A DNA stretch of 64,000 nucleotides from JL08 sp963765555 (GTDB taxonomy: Bacteria; Pseudomonadota; Alphaproteobacteria; Rhodobacterales; Rhodobacteraceae): positions 124,001 to 188,000 of the forward strand of contig CAVXWX010000012.1 in assembly GCA_963765555.1 (NCBI GenBank). Reading direction: 5' to 3'. Position numbers and translations under genes: made by a program. Position 1 is the stretch's first letter, and each line of letters starts with the position of its first letter. The notes below the pieces were generated by a model that was not told the DNA's origin, did not search any database, and saw only the letters and a program-made list of their open reading frames with translations. Shown here piece by piece: positions 27,963 to 36,044 of this stretch.

Positions 27963-29056
27963 GCCTTGGCCCCTTTCTTCCCGCTGCCCAACATGGCAGG
28001 GCTTGATGTATCAAGCGGCCAACGCGGGCGCGCGGAAAGAGTGAAATCGTCACGTCGACCCGCCTGAAACAATTCCAGTCCGGCATAGGCGATCATTGCT
28101 GCATTGTCGGTACACAAAGCCAGAGGTGGTGCAAAGAATTCAACCTGCAATCTGTTGCAAACAGTCTCTAAAGCTGACCGAATTGCGTTATTTGCGGCAA
28201 CCCCGCCTGCAACGGCGAAAATTGCGCGCTCCGGTTCTTCATCAAGATACAGCATGAGGGCGCGGTGCGTTTTCTCGCCCAGAACATCAGAAACTGCAGC
28301 TTGAAATCCGGCGCACATATCTGCCCGATCCTGATGCGTCAGCCCGCCCTTTTCGTCTATGACACTGTTACGGGTGCGAAGCAGAGCGGTTTTAAGGCCG
28401 GAAAACGAAAGATCACATCCCGGCCGGTCCAACAACGGCCGGGGAAACGCAAAGCGGGTGGGGTTCCCCTTTGCGGCCTCGGTTTCAACCGACGGCCCTC
28501 CGGGTTGTGGCAGGCCCAACACTCTTGCGGTTTTGTCAAATGCTTCGCCCGGGGCATCATCAATGGTGCCACCCAACCTGCTGAAATCTTCCGGGCCGCG
28601 CACAATCAAAAACTGGCAATGCCCTCCCGAAACCAGAAGCATCAGGTAAGGATAAGGGATTTGATCCGTCAATCTGGGTGTCAGGGCATGTCCGGCCAGA
28701 TGATTGACCCCGATCAAAGGCACGCCCGACGCAGCACTTAACCCTTTGGCGCACATCACGCCGGACAGCACGCCGCCGATCAATCCCGGGCCGGCCGTGA
28801 CGGCGATTGCATCAATATGTGTCAGGTCAACACCCGCAGTTTCAAGGGCCGACTTGACGCAAATATCGATTTTTTCGGCGTGCGCGCGGGCCGCGATTTC
28901 GGGAACGACGCCACCAAAATCACGGTGCAGGTCTGTCTGCCCGTATACAATCGAAGACAGGATTTCGGGCGGATTGCCGAAACTCTGGCGCACCACAGCC
29001 GCCGCAGTGTCATCGCAACTGCTTTCTATTCCCAGAATGGTCAGGCTTTGCGTCAT
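27959..29056 (-). CDS. tsaD: TsaD, tRNA threonylcarbamoyladenosine transferase
   Basis: A 365-residue ASKHA-fold enzyme. It shows IESSCDDTAAAVV at the start, the metal-binding HAEKI (about residue 57) and GVNHLAGH (about 110), LLVSGGHCQF, and FSGLKTAL near residue 225. With TsaB, TsaC and TsaE it installs t6A37 on tRNAs reading ANN codons. The ATG at 29,056 is preferred because homologues begin MTQSLTILG; the upstream extension to 29,107 is not conserved. It is divergent from hemD with 84 bases between. Confidence 0.96.
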   Translation of the reverse strand: MTQSLTILGIESSCDDTAAAVVRQSFGNPPEILSSIVYGQTDLHRDFGGVVPEIAARAHAEKIDICVKSALETAGVDLTHIDAIAVTAGPGLIGGVLSGVMCAKGLSAASGVPLIGVNHLAGHALTPRLTDQIPYPYLMLLVSGGHCQFLIVRGPEDFSRLGGTIDDAPGEAFDKTARVLGLPQPGGPSVETEAAKGNPTRFAFPRPLLDRPGCDLSFSGLKTALLRTRNSVIDEKGGLTHQDRADMCAGFQAAVSDVLGEKTHRALMLYLDEEPERAIFAVAGGVAANNAIRSALETVCNRLQVEFFAPPLALCTDNAAMIAYAGLELFQAGRRDDFTLSARPRWPLDTSSPAMLGSGKKGAKA

Positions 29057-29111
29057 AATCAGCGGCGGTCCGGATCCGTTGCAACGTTGTGTCTGCGGAG
29101 GTATCACCCTA

Positions 29112-29124
29112 GTTCGTAACGAAC
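29112..29124. promoter_or_regulatory. Perfect palindrome in the tsaD-hemD divergent promoter region
   Basis: GTTCG-TAA-CGAAC is an exact inverted repeat in the 84-base gap, 17 bases before the hemD ATG. It has the form of a dimeric regulator's operator. It is not the alphaproteobacterial LexA box (direct repeat with 7-base spacing). The regulator is unknown. Confidence 0.4.
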
Positions 29125-29140
29125 AATCCCGGGCCTTTTG

Positions 29141-29849
29141 ATGCGTGCGTGTGAACCGATCCTGTTGCTGACCAGACCGCTGAACGCGTCACAACGTTTC
29201 GCGGCATTGATGCAGGCCAGATTACGCAATGCGGTGCGGATCTGCATATCGCCCCTTTTGGACATTGTGCCAATTCCGCAAGAGATTGATTTTGGCGATG
29301 CGACAGGTCTGGTGTTCACATCCGCCAATGGTGTCGCCGCGCTGTCGCAGATCACACAGGACCGGACATTGCCGGCATATTGCGTTGGGACAGCCACCTG
29401 TGAAGCAGCACTCAAGCAAGGATGGGCGGCCACGATTTCAGGTCAGGATGCCCAATCACTGATCGCGGGACTTGTGAAATCGGATGTCAAAGGGCCTTTG
29501 ATGCACATCAGGGGCGTCCACAGCCGGGGCGATGTGGCGAAAAACCTGACAATGTCAGGCGTTCCGACATCCGAGACGGTTGTTTACGATCAGGTCGAAC
29601 TGGAACTGACCCGAGAGGCGAAAACCCTTGCTGACCGGATCAGATGCGGTTTTTGTGCCTTTGTTTTCCCCCAGAACGGCGGCCTGTTTTCAACGTCAGA
29701 TACCGGAAACAGCGCCAGTTTACCCTGTTGCGCTCAGTCAGGCCGTCGCTGACGAGTTGCGTTACAAATGCCCTGTGGCGGCCACGCCGGACGCGAAAGC
29801 ACTGGCCTTTGGAAACAGAAAAGTTGATCAACAAGGTCTGTCCGCTTGA
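29141..29849 (+). CDS. hemD: Uroporphyrinogen-III synthase, frameshifted near 29,620
   Basis: HemD closes hydroxymethylbilane to uroporphyrinogen III in haem and cobalamin synthesis. The N-terminal half shows ILLLTRP and GLVFTSANGVAAL, the usual family strands. The C-terminal portion (DAVFVPLFSPRTA, then AVADEL and AATPDAKAL) lies one frame over. The join is in GCGAAAACCC at about 29,616-29,625; dropping one A restores a continuous protein of 235 residues (length is 236 codons plus one base). It is followed by the Mic60-like gene and hemY, the usual Rhodobacteraceae order. A TTG at 29,138 precedes the ATG. Confidence 0.85.
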
Positions 29850-29923
29850 GGCGGGCTAGGTCGCACAGTAAGGTTCAGGTGTAGGTGGCTGACGAATAAA
29901 CAGAATCGAAAGGGTGTGGTGTA

Positions 29924-31154
29924 GTGGCAAAGGCGACAAGATCCTCAAAAGACTCAGACGCTAAAGCTGATGATACCCTGACAGATGAAAGCGTCTGCCG
30001 CGTCCGCAATTGAAACGCCCGAACCGCCTGCGCCGTCTGACAGCGATGACGTATCAAACGATGGGTACGAAACCACAGAGAATGAAGCGGTAAGTGCGGA
30101 TCAAGGTTCTTTGGACCCTGTTGACGAGGTCGAAGAGACGACACCGCAATCTGATGCGCCAAAGCCAGAATCCAAATCCGGTCTGTTTCCGATGCTGCTG
30201 GGCGGGGTCCTTGCCGTGTGCGTCGGATTTGTGGCGGCCAAAAGCCCAATGTTCGAGACGTTTTTGCCCGAAAACTGGCGAACAGTCAGCGCGGGCGACC
30301 TGAACAGTCTTTCGCAGTCGATCGATACACAAACCGCACGGATTTCGGATGTGTCAGACAAGTTGGCGGCGGTGCCAGTTCCTGACCTGTCTGGCGTTGA
30401 AACCGCCATTTCGGCGCAGGCCGGCGAAATCTCTGCCGTCGGCGCACGGATCGATGATCTTGCAGGCGCAATGGACTCCTTTGAGGCGCGATTGACGGCT
30501 TTGGAAAAACAGCCGATTTCGCAAGGTGTATCGCAAGGCGCGATTGACGCCTACGAACGCGAGTTGAAAGCGCTGCAAGATTCGGTCGCTGCCCAAAGAA
30601 GCGAAATTGAATCGCTTTTGTCAGATGCACGCGCCATGGAAGAAAACGCCGAGATGACGGCACAAGAGGCTTTGGCGCGCGCTGCCTTGACCCGCGTTTT
30701 GTCCGCAATCGACAGTGGGGGGCCTTTCGATGCTGCTCTTGGTGATCTTGAAGCTGTCACAGGCACGCAGGCACCTGAAGAACTGGCATCGGTCGCGCAA
30801 AGTGGCGTAACACCTATGATACAGTTGCAAGACGCGTTTCCCGACGCCGCGCGCGAGGCACTTTCGGCCGCGCGTTTGGCCGAACCGGATTCTGAACACA
30901 GCCTGCGGTCTTTCCTTCAAAGGCAACTGAGCGCGCGGTCTGTGACACCAAAGGAAGGGGCCGACCCTGATGCGGTGTTGTCGCGGGCAGAAGCGGCCCT
31001 GAAAGAAGGGCGATTGAACGATGCGCTTGCCGAGATTGAAACGTTGCCGCCAGAAGCAAGCGCTGCAATGGACGCTTGGGTCGCACGTGCCCGTGCGCGA
31101 CGCGCCGCACAGGATGCGGCAAAATCCTTGGCGCAAAGCCTGAACAGCAATTAG
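29924..31154 (+). CDS. Mic60/mitofilin-like inner-membrane protein, probable N-terminal frameshift
   Basis: A protein of about 400 residues: an acidic, Pro/Ser-rich N-terminal region, one membrane segment (SGLFPMLLGGVLAVCVGFVAA), a long coiled coil, and a C-terminal helical domain ending in Ala/Arg-rich repeats. This is the architecture of alphaproteobacterial Mic60 relatives (COG4223), found between hemD and hemY. The open frame with an ATG begins at 29,985, but a GTG at 29,924, with AAGGG upstream, opens a Lys/Ser/Asp-rich reading frame that leads into it after one surplus base in GATGAAAGCG (about 29,985-29,993). I favour the GTG start. If the ATG at 29,985 is the true start, the protein is 389 residues. 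Confidence 0.82.
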
Positions 31155-31163
31155 GGTCCCATT

Positions 31164-32660
31164 ATGCTTTGGTCATTGATTAAAGATTGTCTTGTTTGTC
31201 GTCGTCGTTGCGGCGCTGACCTTGGGGGCAGGATTTCTTCTGGAGACAGAAGGCGGCGTGCACGATCGACTGTCGCCGGAACGGAATACACACTCGGGCC
31301 GTTGCAATCCGTGATTGCCGTGGGTGTTTTGACTGTTGCCTTGTGGCTATTGCTAAAGTTGTTTTCGTTGCTGGTGGCCTTCTGGCGTTTTCTGAACGGT
31401 GACGAAACGGCCATGTCGCGCTATTTCGATCGCAACCGGGAGCGGAAAGGGTTTCAGGCCCTATCTGAAGGCATGATGGCGCTGGCCTCGGGTGAGGCGC
31501 GTCTTGCGATGTCAAAGGCTGACAAAGCCGAAAAATATCTGGGCAAACCCGAGTTGACGAACCTGTTGACCGCGCAGGCTGCGGAAATGGCCGGCGACAG
31601 GACCAAGGCAGAAGAGGTTTACAAGAAGCTCGTCACGAATGAATCCACGCGCTTTGTTGGCGTGCGCGGGATTATGAAACAAAAACTGGCCAGCGGCGAT
31701 ACAGATACCGCTTTGAAACTTGCCGAAAAAGCATTTGCGTTAAAGCCGCGACATGAAGAAACCCAAGATGTTCTGTTGAAATTGCAGGCCGGCCACCATG
31801 ATTGGACCGGGGCGCGAAAAACGCTGAGCGCCAAGCTGAAGCACGGCTCCATGCCGCGGGATGTATACAAACGCCGTGATGCTGTTCTGGCCCTGTCCGA
31901 GGCAAAGGACATTGTCGACGAGGGAAATTCGATCGAGGCGCGCGAGGCCGCAATTGTTGCGAACCGGCTGTCGCCCGATCTTATCCCCGCCGCAGTGATG
32001 GCGGCGACGGCCTATATCGATCAGGGCAAAATGCGCTATGCAACACGCGTTTTGAAAAAGGCGTGGGAGGCACAGCCGCATCCCGATCTGGCTGCTGCCT
32101 TTGCGGCCATTGCCCCCGATGAAACCCCGCAGGAACGGATCAAACGGTTCACACCCTTGTTGCGGCTGAAACCGGATCACCCTGAATCCCGTATGCTGGC
32201 TTCAGAATTGCATCTTGCCGCCGAAGATTTCCCCGAAGCCCGCCGGACCCTTGGGGATTTGGTAGAAGTTGCGCCCGACGCACGCAACGTGACAATCATG
32301 GCCGCGATCGAACGGGGCGAAGGCGCATCTGACACTGTTGTTCGCGGCTGGCTGGCCAAGGCGCTTCGTGTCCCGCGTGGCCCACACTGGGTGTGTGACA
32401 ATTGCCAGCATATCCATGGGGATTGGGCCCCCGTCTGCGAAAACTGTCAGAGCTTTGACACGCTGAGCTGGAAAACTCCGCCGATGTCGGAAATCGTGTC
32501 TCCGTCAGGGTTGCAGATGCTGCCGCTTATCGTCGGTGCGCTGGAAGACAACAGCCAAGACACAGGCGAGCCAGAAGAATCGCCAGACATGTCATCCGAA
32601 ATACAGGATGCGGAATTGGTCGAGGATGACACCCCGGACGCACGTGATGCAAAACCTTGA
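31164..32660 (+). CDS. hemY: HemY-like TPR membrane protein, with a scrambled N-terminal stretch
   Basis: A 498-residue HemY_N/TPR protein of proteobacterial haem-synthesis clusters; its biochemical role is unsettled. After a membrane anchor, FLNGDETAMSRYFDRNRERKGFQAL and tetratricopeptide helices follow, with a late Cys-rich segment (WVCDNCQ, CENCQSF) like a small zinc ribbon near residues 408-430. Between about 31,185 and 31,265 the displayed frame is Cys/Arg-rich, while the next frame gives IVLFVVVVAALTLGAGFLL, plainly the missing membrane helix. So the helix is encoded but out of frame, bounded by two compensating indels. The open frame is maintained overall. Confidence 0.87.
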   Translation: MLWSLIKDCLVCRRRCGADLGGRISSGDRRRRARSTVAGTEYTLGPLQSVIAVGVLTVALWLLLKLFSLLVAFWRFLNGDETAMSRYFDRNRERKGFQALSEGMMALASGEARLAMSKADKAEKYLGKPELTNLLTAQAAEMAGDRTKAEEVYKKLVTNESTRFVGVRGIMKQKLASGDTDTALKLAEKAFALKPRHEETQDVLLKLQAGHHDWTGARKTLSAKLKHGSMPRDVYKRRDAVLALSEAKDIVDEGNSIEAREAAIVANRLSPDLIPAAVMAATAYIDQGKMRYATRVLKKAWEAQPHPDLAAAFAAIAPDETPQERIKRFTPLLRLKPDHPESRMLASELHLAAEDFPEARRTLGDLVEVAPDARNVTIMAAIERGEGASDTVVRGWLAKALRVPRGPHWVCDNCQHIHGDWAPVCENCQSFDTLSWKTPPMSEIVSPSGLQMLPLIVGALEDNSQDTGEPEESPDMSSEIQDAELVEDDTPDARDAKP

Positions 32661-32703
32661 TCCGAAGGTACGGTTGTTTGCAAAACGCGTACATTTCTAT
32701 CTG

Positions 32704-32719
32704 TTAAGCCCTGCGTAAC
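32704..32719. promoter_or_regulatory. CtrA-like site upstream of motB
   Basis: TTAA, seven bases, GTAAC: one mismatch from the CtrA full site TTAA-N7-TTAA. It lies 47 bases before the motB ATG. One of four such elements beside flagellar transcription units in this window. Confidence 0.5.
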
Positions 32720-32765
32720 GCGTTGGCTGCTACCTGTTCGCTTGGGTGAATAAAGGTGGTGACGA

Positions 32766-33614
32766 ATGGCTGCGCAAAACAATGCGGCGCCAACAATCAT
32801 CAAACGTAAAAAGGTTATCAAAGGCGGCGGGCATCATGGGGGTGCCTGGAAGGTCGCCTATGCAGATTTCGTGACTGCAATGATGGCGTTTTTCATGTTG
32901 ATGTGGCTGTTGAACGCGACAACCGAAAAGCAACGCAAGGGATTGGCGGATTATTTTTCGCCGACAATTGCAATCGCTCGCGTATCTGGCGGCGGTGATG
33001 GCGCATTTGGTGGTGACAGTGTGTTTTCGGAAGAAACATTGCCCCAGAACGGAACAGGCGCGAGCAGCGACCGTCCAACCGATCAATCCCAGGCCCGGGG
33101 TGCGCGCGGCCTGGAGACGGACGGGCAAGAGACCTCTCAAAACAAGGAATTCGCTTCGGTTCAGGCGGCGCTGACAGGATATGGCGGAGAATCGCAAGTG
33201 TTGGAAAACGCTCTTCGCCAGATCGTGACCCGTGTCACCGATCAGGGGCTGGTCATCGAAATCTTCGAAACCGATGATGCACCTTTGTTCATTGGAAAGT
33301 CGTCACAGCCCACACAATTGCTGCGCGACATTTCTGAAATCATTGTGAAAGCCAGTCAAATTGTCACAAACCCGATCGCCATTGAAGCGCATGTAACAGC
33401 TGAACCGGTTATCTTGGCCCGCAGTACCGTTTGGGAGTTGTCCACAAACCGGGCAGGCGAAATGCGTATACTAATGGAGCAGGATGGCCTGCGTGCCCCG
33501 CGCATTCATCGTGTAACAGGGCATGCAGACCGCACACCGGCGATCCGTGATCCGATGCGATCGCGCAACAACAGAATTGAAGTTGTTTTGCTAAGACCGG
33601 AGCCATCCAGATAG
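32766..33614 (+). CDS. motB: MotB flagellar stator protein
   Basis: A 282-residue stator subunit. The single membrane segment holds the proton-accepting Asp34 in AYADFVTAMMAFF, identical in pattern to other MotB proteins. The periplasmic OmpA-like peptidoglycan-binding domain occupies about residues 150-275, ending with VTGHADRTP and NNRIEVVLL. MotA is not adjacent. It opens the flagellar region immediately after hemY and is preceded by a CtrA-like element. Confidence 0.92.
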   Translation: MAAQNNAAPTIIKRKKVIKGGGHHGGAWKVAYADFVTAMMAFFMLMWLLNATTEKQRKGLADYFSPTIAIARVSGGGDGAFGGDSVFSEETLPQNGTGASSDRPTDQSQARGARGLETDGQETSQNKEFASVQAALTGYGGESQVLENALRQIVTRVTDQGLVIEIFETDDAPLFIGKSSQPTQLLRDISEIIVKASQIVTNPIAIEAHVTAEPVILARSTVWELSTNRAGEMRILMEQDGLRAPRIHRVTGHADRTPAIRDPMRSRNNRIEVVLLRPEPSR

Positions 33615-33625
33615 TATTTTAGCTG

Positions 33626-33641
33626 TTAGCCCGATGTTAAC
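33626..33641. promoter_or_regulatory. CtrA-like site upstream of flgE
   Basis: TTAG, seven bases, TTAAC, one mismatch from TTAA-N7-TTAA, 57 bases before the flgE ATG. Confidence 0.5.
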
Positions 33642-33698
33642 GGCAAGGCCGGTATCTGTTGCGCCATTGTTTAGGTGGTGCAGCAGAAAGGCGTATCC

Positions 33699-35012
33699 AT
33701 GACCATTTCTTCAGCTTTGAATGCCGGTGTCGCGGGCTTGTCGTCCAATGCGACACGCCTTGCATCGATTTCCGATAACATCGCCAATTCGTCGACTTAC
33801 GGATACAAGCGTGTCGAAACGGATTTTCATTCCCTTGTCATTTCGTCCTCGGGCGGCACCTATTCGGCGGGCGGGGTTCGGTCCACGACCCAAAGGCTGA
33901 TTGATCAGCGCGGCGCGCTTGTGTCGACGTCGAACGCGACAGATCTTGCGGTGCGCGGGCGGGGTATGCTGCCTGTCGCCCAAGCATCCGAGGTTGAGGT
34001 CAGCAATGGCGAAACCCAGATGTTCCTGACCACCACCGCATCCTTCCGAACGGATGCCGAAGGATATCTGCGGTCGGAATCAGGGTTGATCCTGTTGGGC
34101 TGGCCTGCATTGCCGGATGGAACCGTTCCCACCTATCCGCGCGATACTGCGGATGGTTTGGAGCCGGTGCAGATCAACGTGAACCAGTTTTCCGGTGAAC
34201 CGACCACGCGGATGTCGCTGGGCGTGAACCTGCCGGCAACCGAAACCGAAGCGGGTGCCTCCGGTGATGTGCAGAATCTGGCAGTGGAATATTTTGACAA
34301 TCTTGGAACTTCGGAAAGCATTCAGGTCAACTTTCAACCGAGCGTTCCAGCAACCGGGTCAACAAATGAATGGACGATGACCCTCACCGATACCGCCTCG
34401 CCCGGGGTAACGATCGGGGAATATGTTCTAACCTTCGATGACAGCCGCGCCGCTGGTGGCACCCTTGCCGCAATCACCGCAACAACAGGTGGGGCCTATG
34501 ATCCGGCGACCGGAACAATCATTGTGAATGTCGGCGGGGGCCCGATGGAAATCAATATCGGGCAATTGGGCCAAAGTGACGGTTTGACCCAGTTGTCTGA
34601 CAAATTTGCCCCTGTTTCTATCTCAAAAGACGGAACGCCTGTCGGGAACATGACGAGCGTGGAAGTCGACGCAAACGGCTTCGTTCACGCGTTTTTCGAC
34701 ACGGGTATTACCCGCACCATCTATCAGGTCCCTCTGGTTGATTTGCCAAACCCAAACGGCATGGTTGCCCTTGATCACCAGACATATCTGCCTTCTCCGG
34801 AAAGCGGATCGTATTTTCTGTGGGATGCGGGCGATGGCCCGACCGGAGACATCGTGTCTTATGCGCGTGAAGAATCTGCAACGGATGTTGCAGGTGAATT
34901 GACCGCCATGATCCAGACGCAGCGCGCGTATTCGTCCAATGCCAAGGTCATACAAACAGTGGAATTGTCTTTGGCACTGGCGATTGACTTACCGGTCGAA
35001 ATCTCGCCCTGA
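33699..35012 (+). CDS. flgE: Flagellar hook protein FlgE with a foreign C-terminal end
   Basis: The N-terminal rod-type domain (SISDNIANSSTYGYKR), the hook D1 region and the C-terminal basal-body domain (ELTAMIQTQRAYSSNAKVIQT) identify FlgE, the polymer of the hook. The start at 33,699 matches homologues (MTISSALNAG). After KVIQTV, where FlgE should finish with a short coiled-coil end, the frame instead reads ELSLALAIDLPVEISP and stops. That tail is the exact antisense of a flagellin N-terminus (see 34,961-35,092). The last 8-12 hook residues, which are needed for helical packing, are therefore missing. flgK, flgL and flgI, usual followers, are also absent. Confidence 0.9.
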   Translation: MTISSALNAGVAGLSSNATRLASISDNIANSSTYGYKRVETDFHSLVISSSGGTYSAGGVRSTTQRLIDQRGALVSTSNATDLAVRGRGMLPVAQASEVEVSNGETQMFLTTTASFRTDAEGYLRSESGLILLGWPALPDGTVPTYPRDTADGLEPVQINVNQFSGEPTTRMSLGVNLPATETEAGASGDVQNLAVEYFDNLGTSESIQVNFQPSVPATGSTNEWTMTLTDTASPGVTIGEYVLTFDDSRAAGGTLAAITATTGGAYDPATGTIIVNVGGGPMEINIGQLGQSDGLTQLSDKFAPVSISKDGTPVGNMTSVEVDANGFVHAFFDTGITRTIYQVPLVDLPNPNGMVALDHQTYLPSPESGSYFLWDAGDGPTGDIVSYAREESATDVAGELTAMIQTQRAYSSNAKVIQTVELSLALAIDLPVEISP

Positions 35013-35092
35013 ACCTGGCCCAGATTGGCATTGATCGATTTGAGAGTCTGCAACGCGACCATTGCGCTGTTGTTGGTTAGAATGCTGGACAT
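34961..35092 (-). pseudogene. fliC: Flagellin N-terminal stub
   Basis: Reading leftwards from the ATG at 35,092 (with AAGGAAA upstream), 44 codons encode an unmistakable alphaproteobacterial flagellin start: SSILTNNSAMVALQTL, then INANLGQVQGEISTGK and SAKDNS. At 34,961-34,963 homology to flagellin stops abruptly, and the frame runs into the antisense of flgE. The remaining roughly 200 or more residues, including the C-terminal D0 domain, are missing, as are flaF and flbT that commonly follow. The fragment cannot make filament. Confidence 0.9.
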
Positions 35093-35242
35093 ACGCATTT
35101 CCTTTCTTGTCAGACGCTTTGCGCCTATTGGTTTTCCACCCTTTCGGGCAAATGAGATGTCATTCTGAGCACTGCGATCGCCGGATTTCCCGGTAATGCG
35201 CCACCCGCTTTGGGATGCAGGCCATGAATGAACCCCGACGCG

Positions 35243-35257
35243 CTAAGGGAGTCTTAA
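35243..35257. promoter_or_regulatory. CtrA-like site upstream of the flagellin stub
   Basis: On the plus strand CTAA, seven bases, TTAA; read with the flagellin strand it is TTAA-N7-TTAG. It lies about 150 bases before the flagellin ATG, between it and the flgN stop. Confidence 0.45.
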
Positions 35258-35301
35258 GGCCGGAAATTCATTTACATGGCATTTGATGCAACAACCGGCG
35301 G

Positions 35302-35661
35302 TCAGGTCCGTTTTTCAAGGGAAACAGAGGTGTGAGCGATTGCACCAGCCTTGTTTCCATGTGAATCGTATGTGCCAAGCGAGGTTCGGATCTGTTGCAA
35401 ATCCTTTAGTCTATCGGCAATGGAACGCACCCCGTGCATTGCCTGCCGCAAAAGGGTTTGGTTGCGCGACAGGTCAATGTGTATCTTTTCAATTTGTTCG
35501 AATGTTGCAGGCGGGTTCGCATTGATCCTGCCGATCAAATGTTCTTTTCGGTCGGCCATTGCAGTGATGTGCTCAAGGTCGCCATTCAACAATGCTGCGC
35601 GTTCTGCCCAAATCGCTTTTTGCAACTCGGCCATATCCTCGTCACAAGCCGCGCGGGTCAT
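35302..35661 (-). CDS. flgN: FlgN-like flagellar export chaperone
   Basis: A 119-residue, almost wholly helical, charged protein (MTRAACDEDMAELQKAIWAE, ADRKEHLIGRIN, LRQAMHGVRSIADRL) of the size and character of FlgN, the chaperone for FlgK and FlgL. The assignment rests on that pattern and on its place directly after flgJ, whose stop it overlaps (ATGA). The open frame extends to 35,979 only because of the frameshift in flgJ; residues upstream of 35,661 in that frame are not real. Confidence 0.68.
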   Translation of the reverse strand: MTRAACDEDMAELQKAIWAERAALLNGDLEHITAMADRKEHLIGRINANPPATFEQIEKIHIDLSRNQTLLRQAMHGVRSIADRLKDLQQIRTSLGTYDSHGNKAGAIAHTSVSLEKRT

Positions 35662-35940
35662 GTTGCGTTGTCCTGAAGTGCCTGAAACAGGGATTCCGCC
35701 AGTCCGATGCCCCCTGCACGGACCATTTCTTCGGCTTGCGCCTGCACCAGAAAAGACTGGAACTGGTCTTCGCCCGCGCCGCCGCCAAATGCATCTTGTG
35801 GCTTTCCCAAACCGGACGCTTTGAGCATTTCCGCCAGAAAGACAGCCTCCAGCTTTCTGAGCGGCAGCTTTAAGTGTCGCGTTTTGTCGCGCTACGTTTT
35901 TCACCAGTGGTGTCGGGTTTGTGGCAATGATGTCGGACAT
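35658..35940 (-). CDS. flgJ: Rod-binding FlgJ-type protein, frameshifted near 35,855
   Basis: A short (about 93-residue) FlgJ corresponding to the rod-binding domain only, without the muramidase domain, as in alphaproteobacteria. It begins MSDIIATNPTPLVKNVA in one frame and continues EAVFLAEMLKASGLGK and QFQSFLVQAQAEEMVRAGGIGL in the next. The change falls in CAGAAAGCTGG: removing one A gives QKLEAVF and a gene of exactly 94 codons. GAGGG stands before the ATG. The stop overlaps flgN. It is divergent from fliK across a CtrA-like site. Confidence 0.82.
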
Positions 35941-35987
35941 ATGATCCCTCGAATTAGATCGATTTTCCCGACATTGCATGACAACCG

Positions 35988-36003
35988 GTAAAGAAGTGGT
36001 AAC
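35988..36003. promoter_or_regulatory. CtrA-like site between flgJ and fliK
   Basis: GTAA, seven bases, GTAAC, in the 104-base divergent gap, 41 bases before the fliK ATG. Each half differs from TTAA at one base, but the 7-base spacing and final C match the other three sites. Confidence 0.4.
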
Positions 36004-36044
36004 GGTACCTATGCCAAATATTGAAAGTCCAGTCCGGAGCTTTC

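Noticed and set aside
29112..29124. LexA box in the hemD-tsaD gap
   Set aside because: Alphaproteobacterial LexA sites are GTTC direct repeats with a 7-base spacer; this is an inverted repeat of different spacing.
35662..35979. N-terminal extension of the flgN reading frame to 35,979 as one 225-residue gene
   Set aside because: The middle is Arg/Gly-rich noise; the neighbouring frame encodes a clean FlgJ, so the long frame is a product of the flgJ indel.
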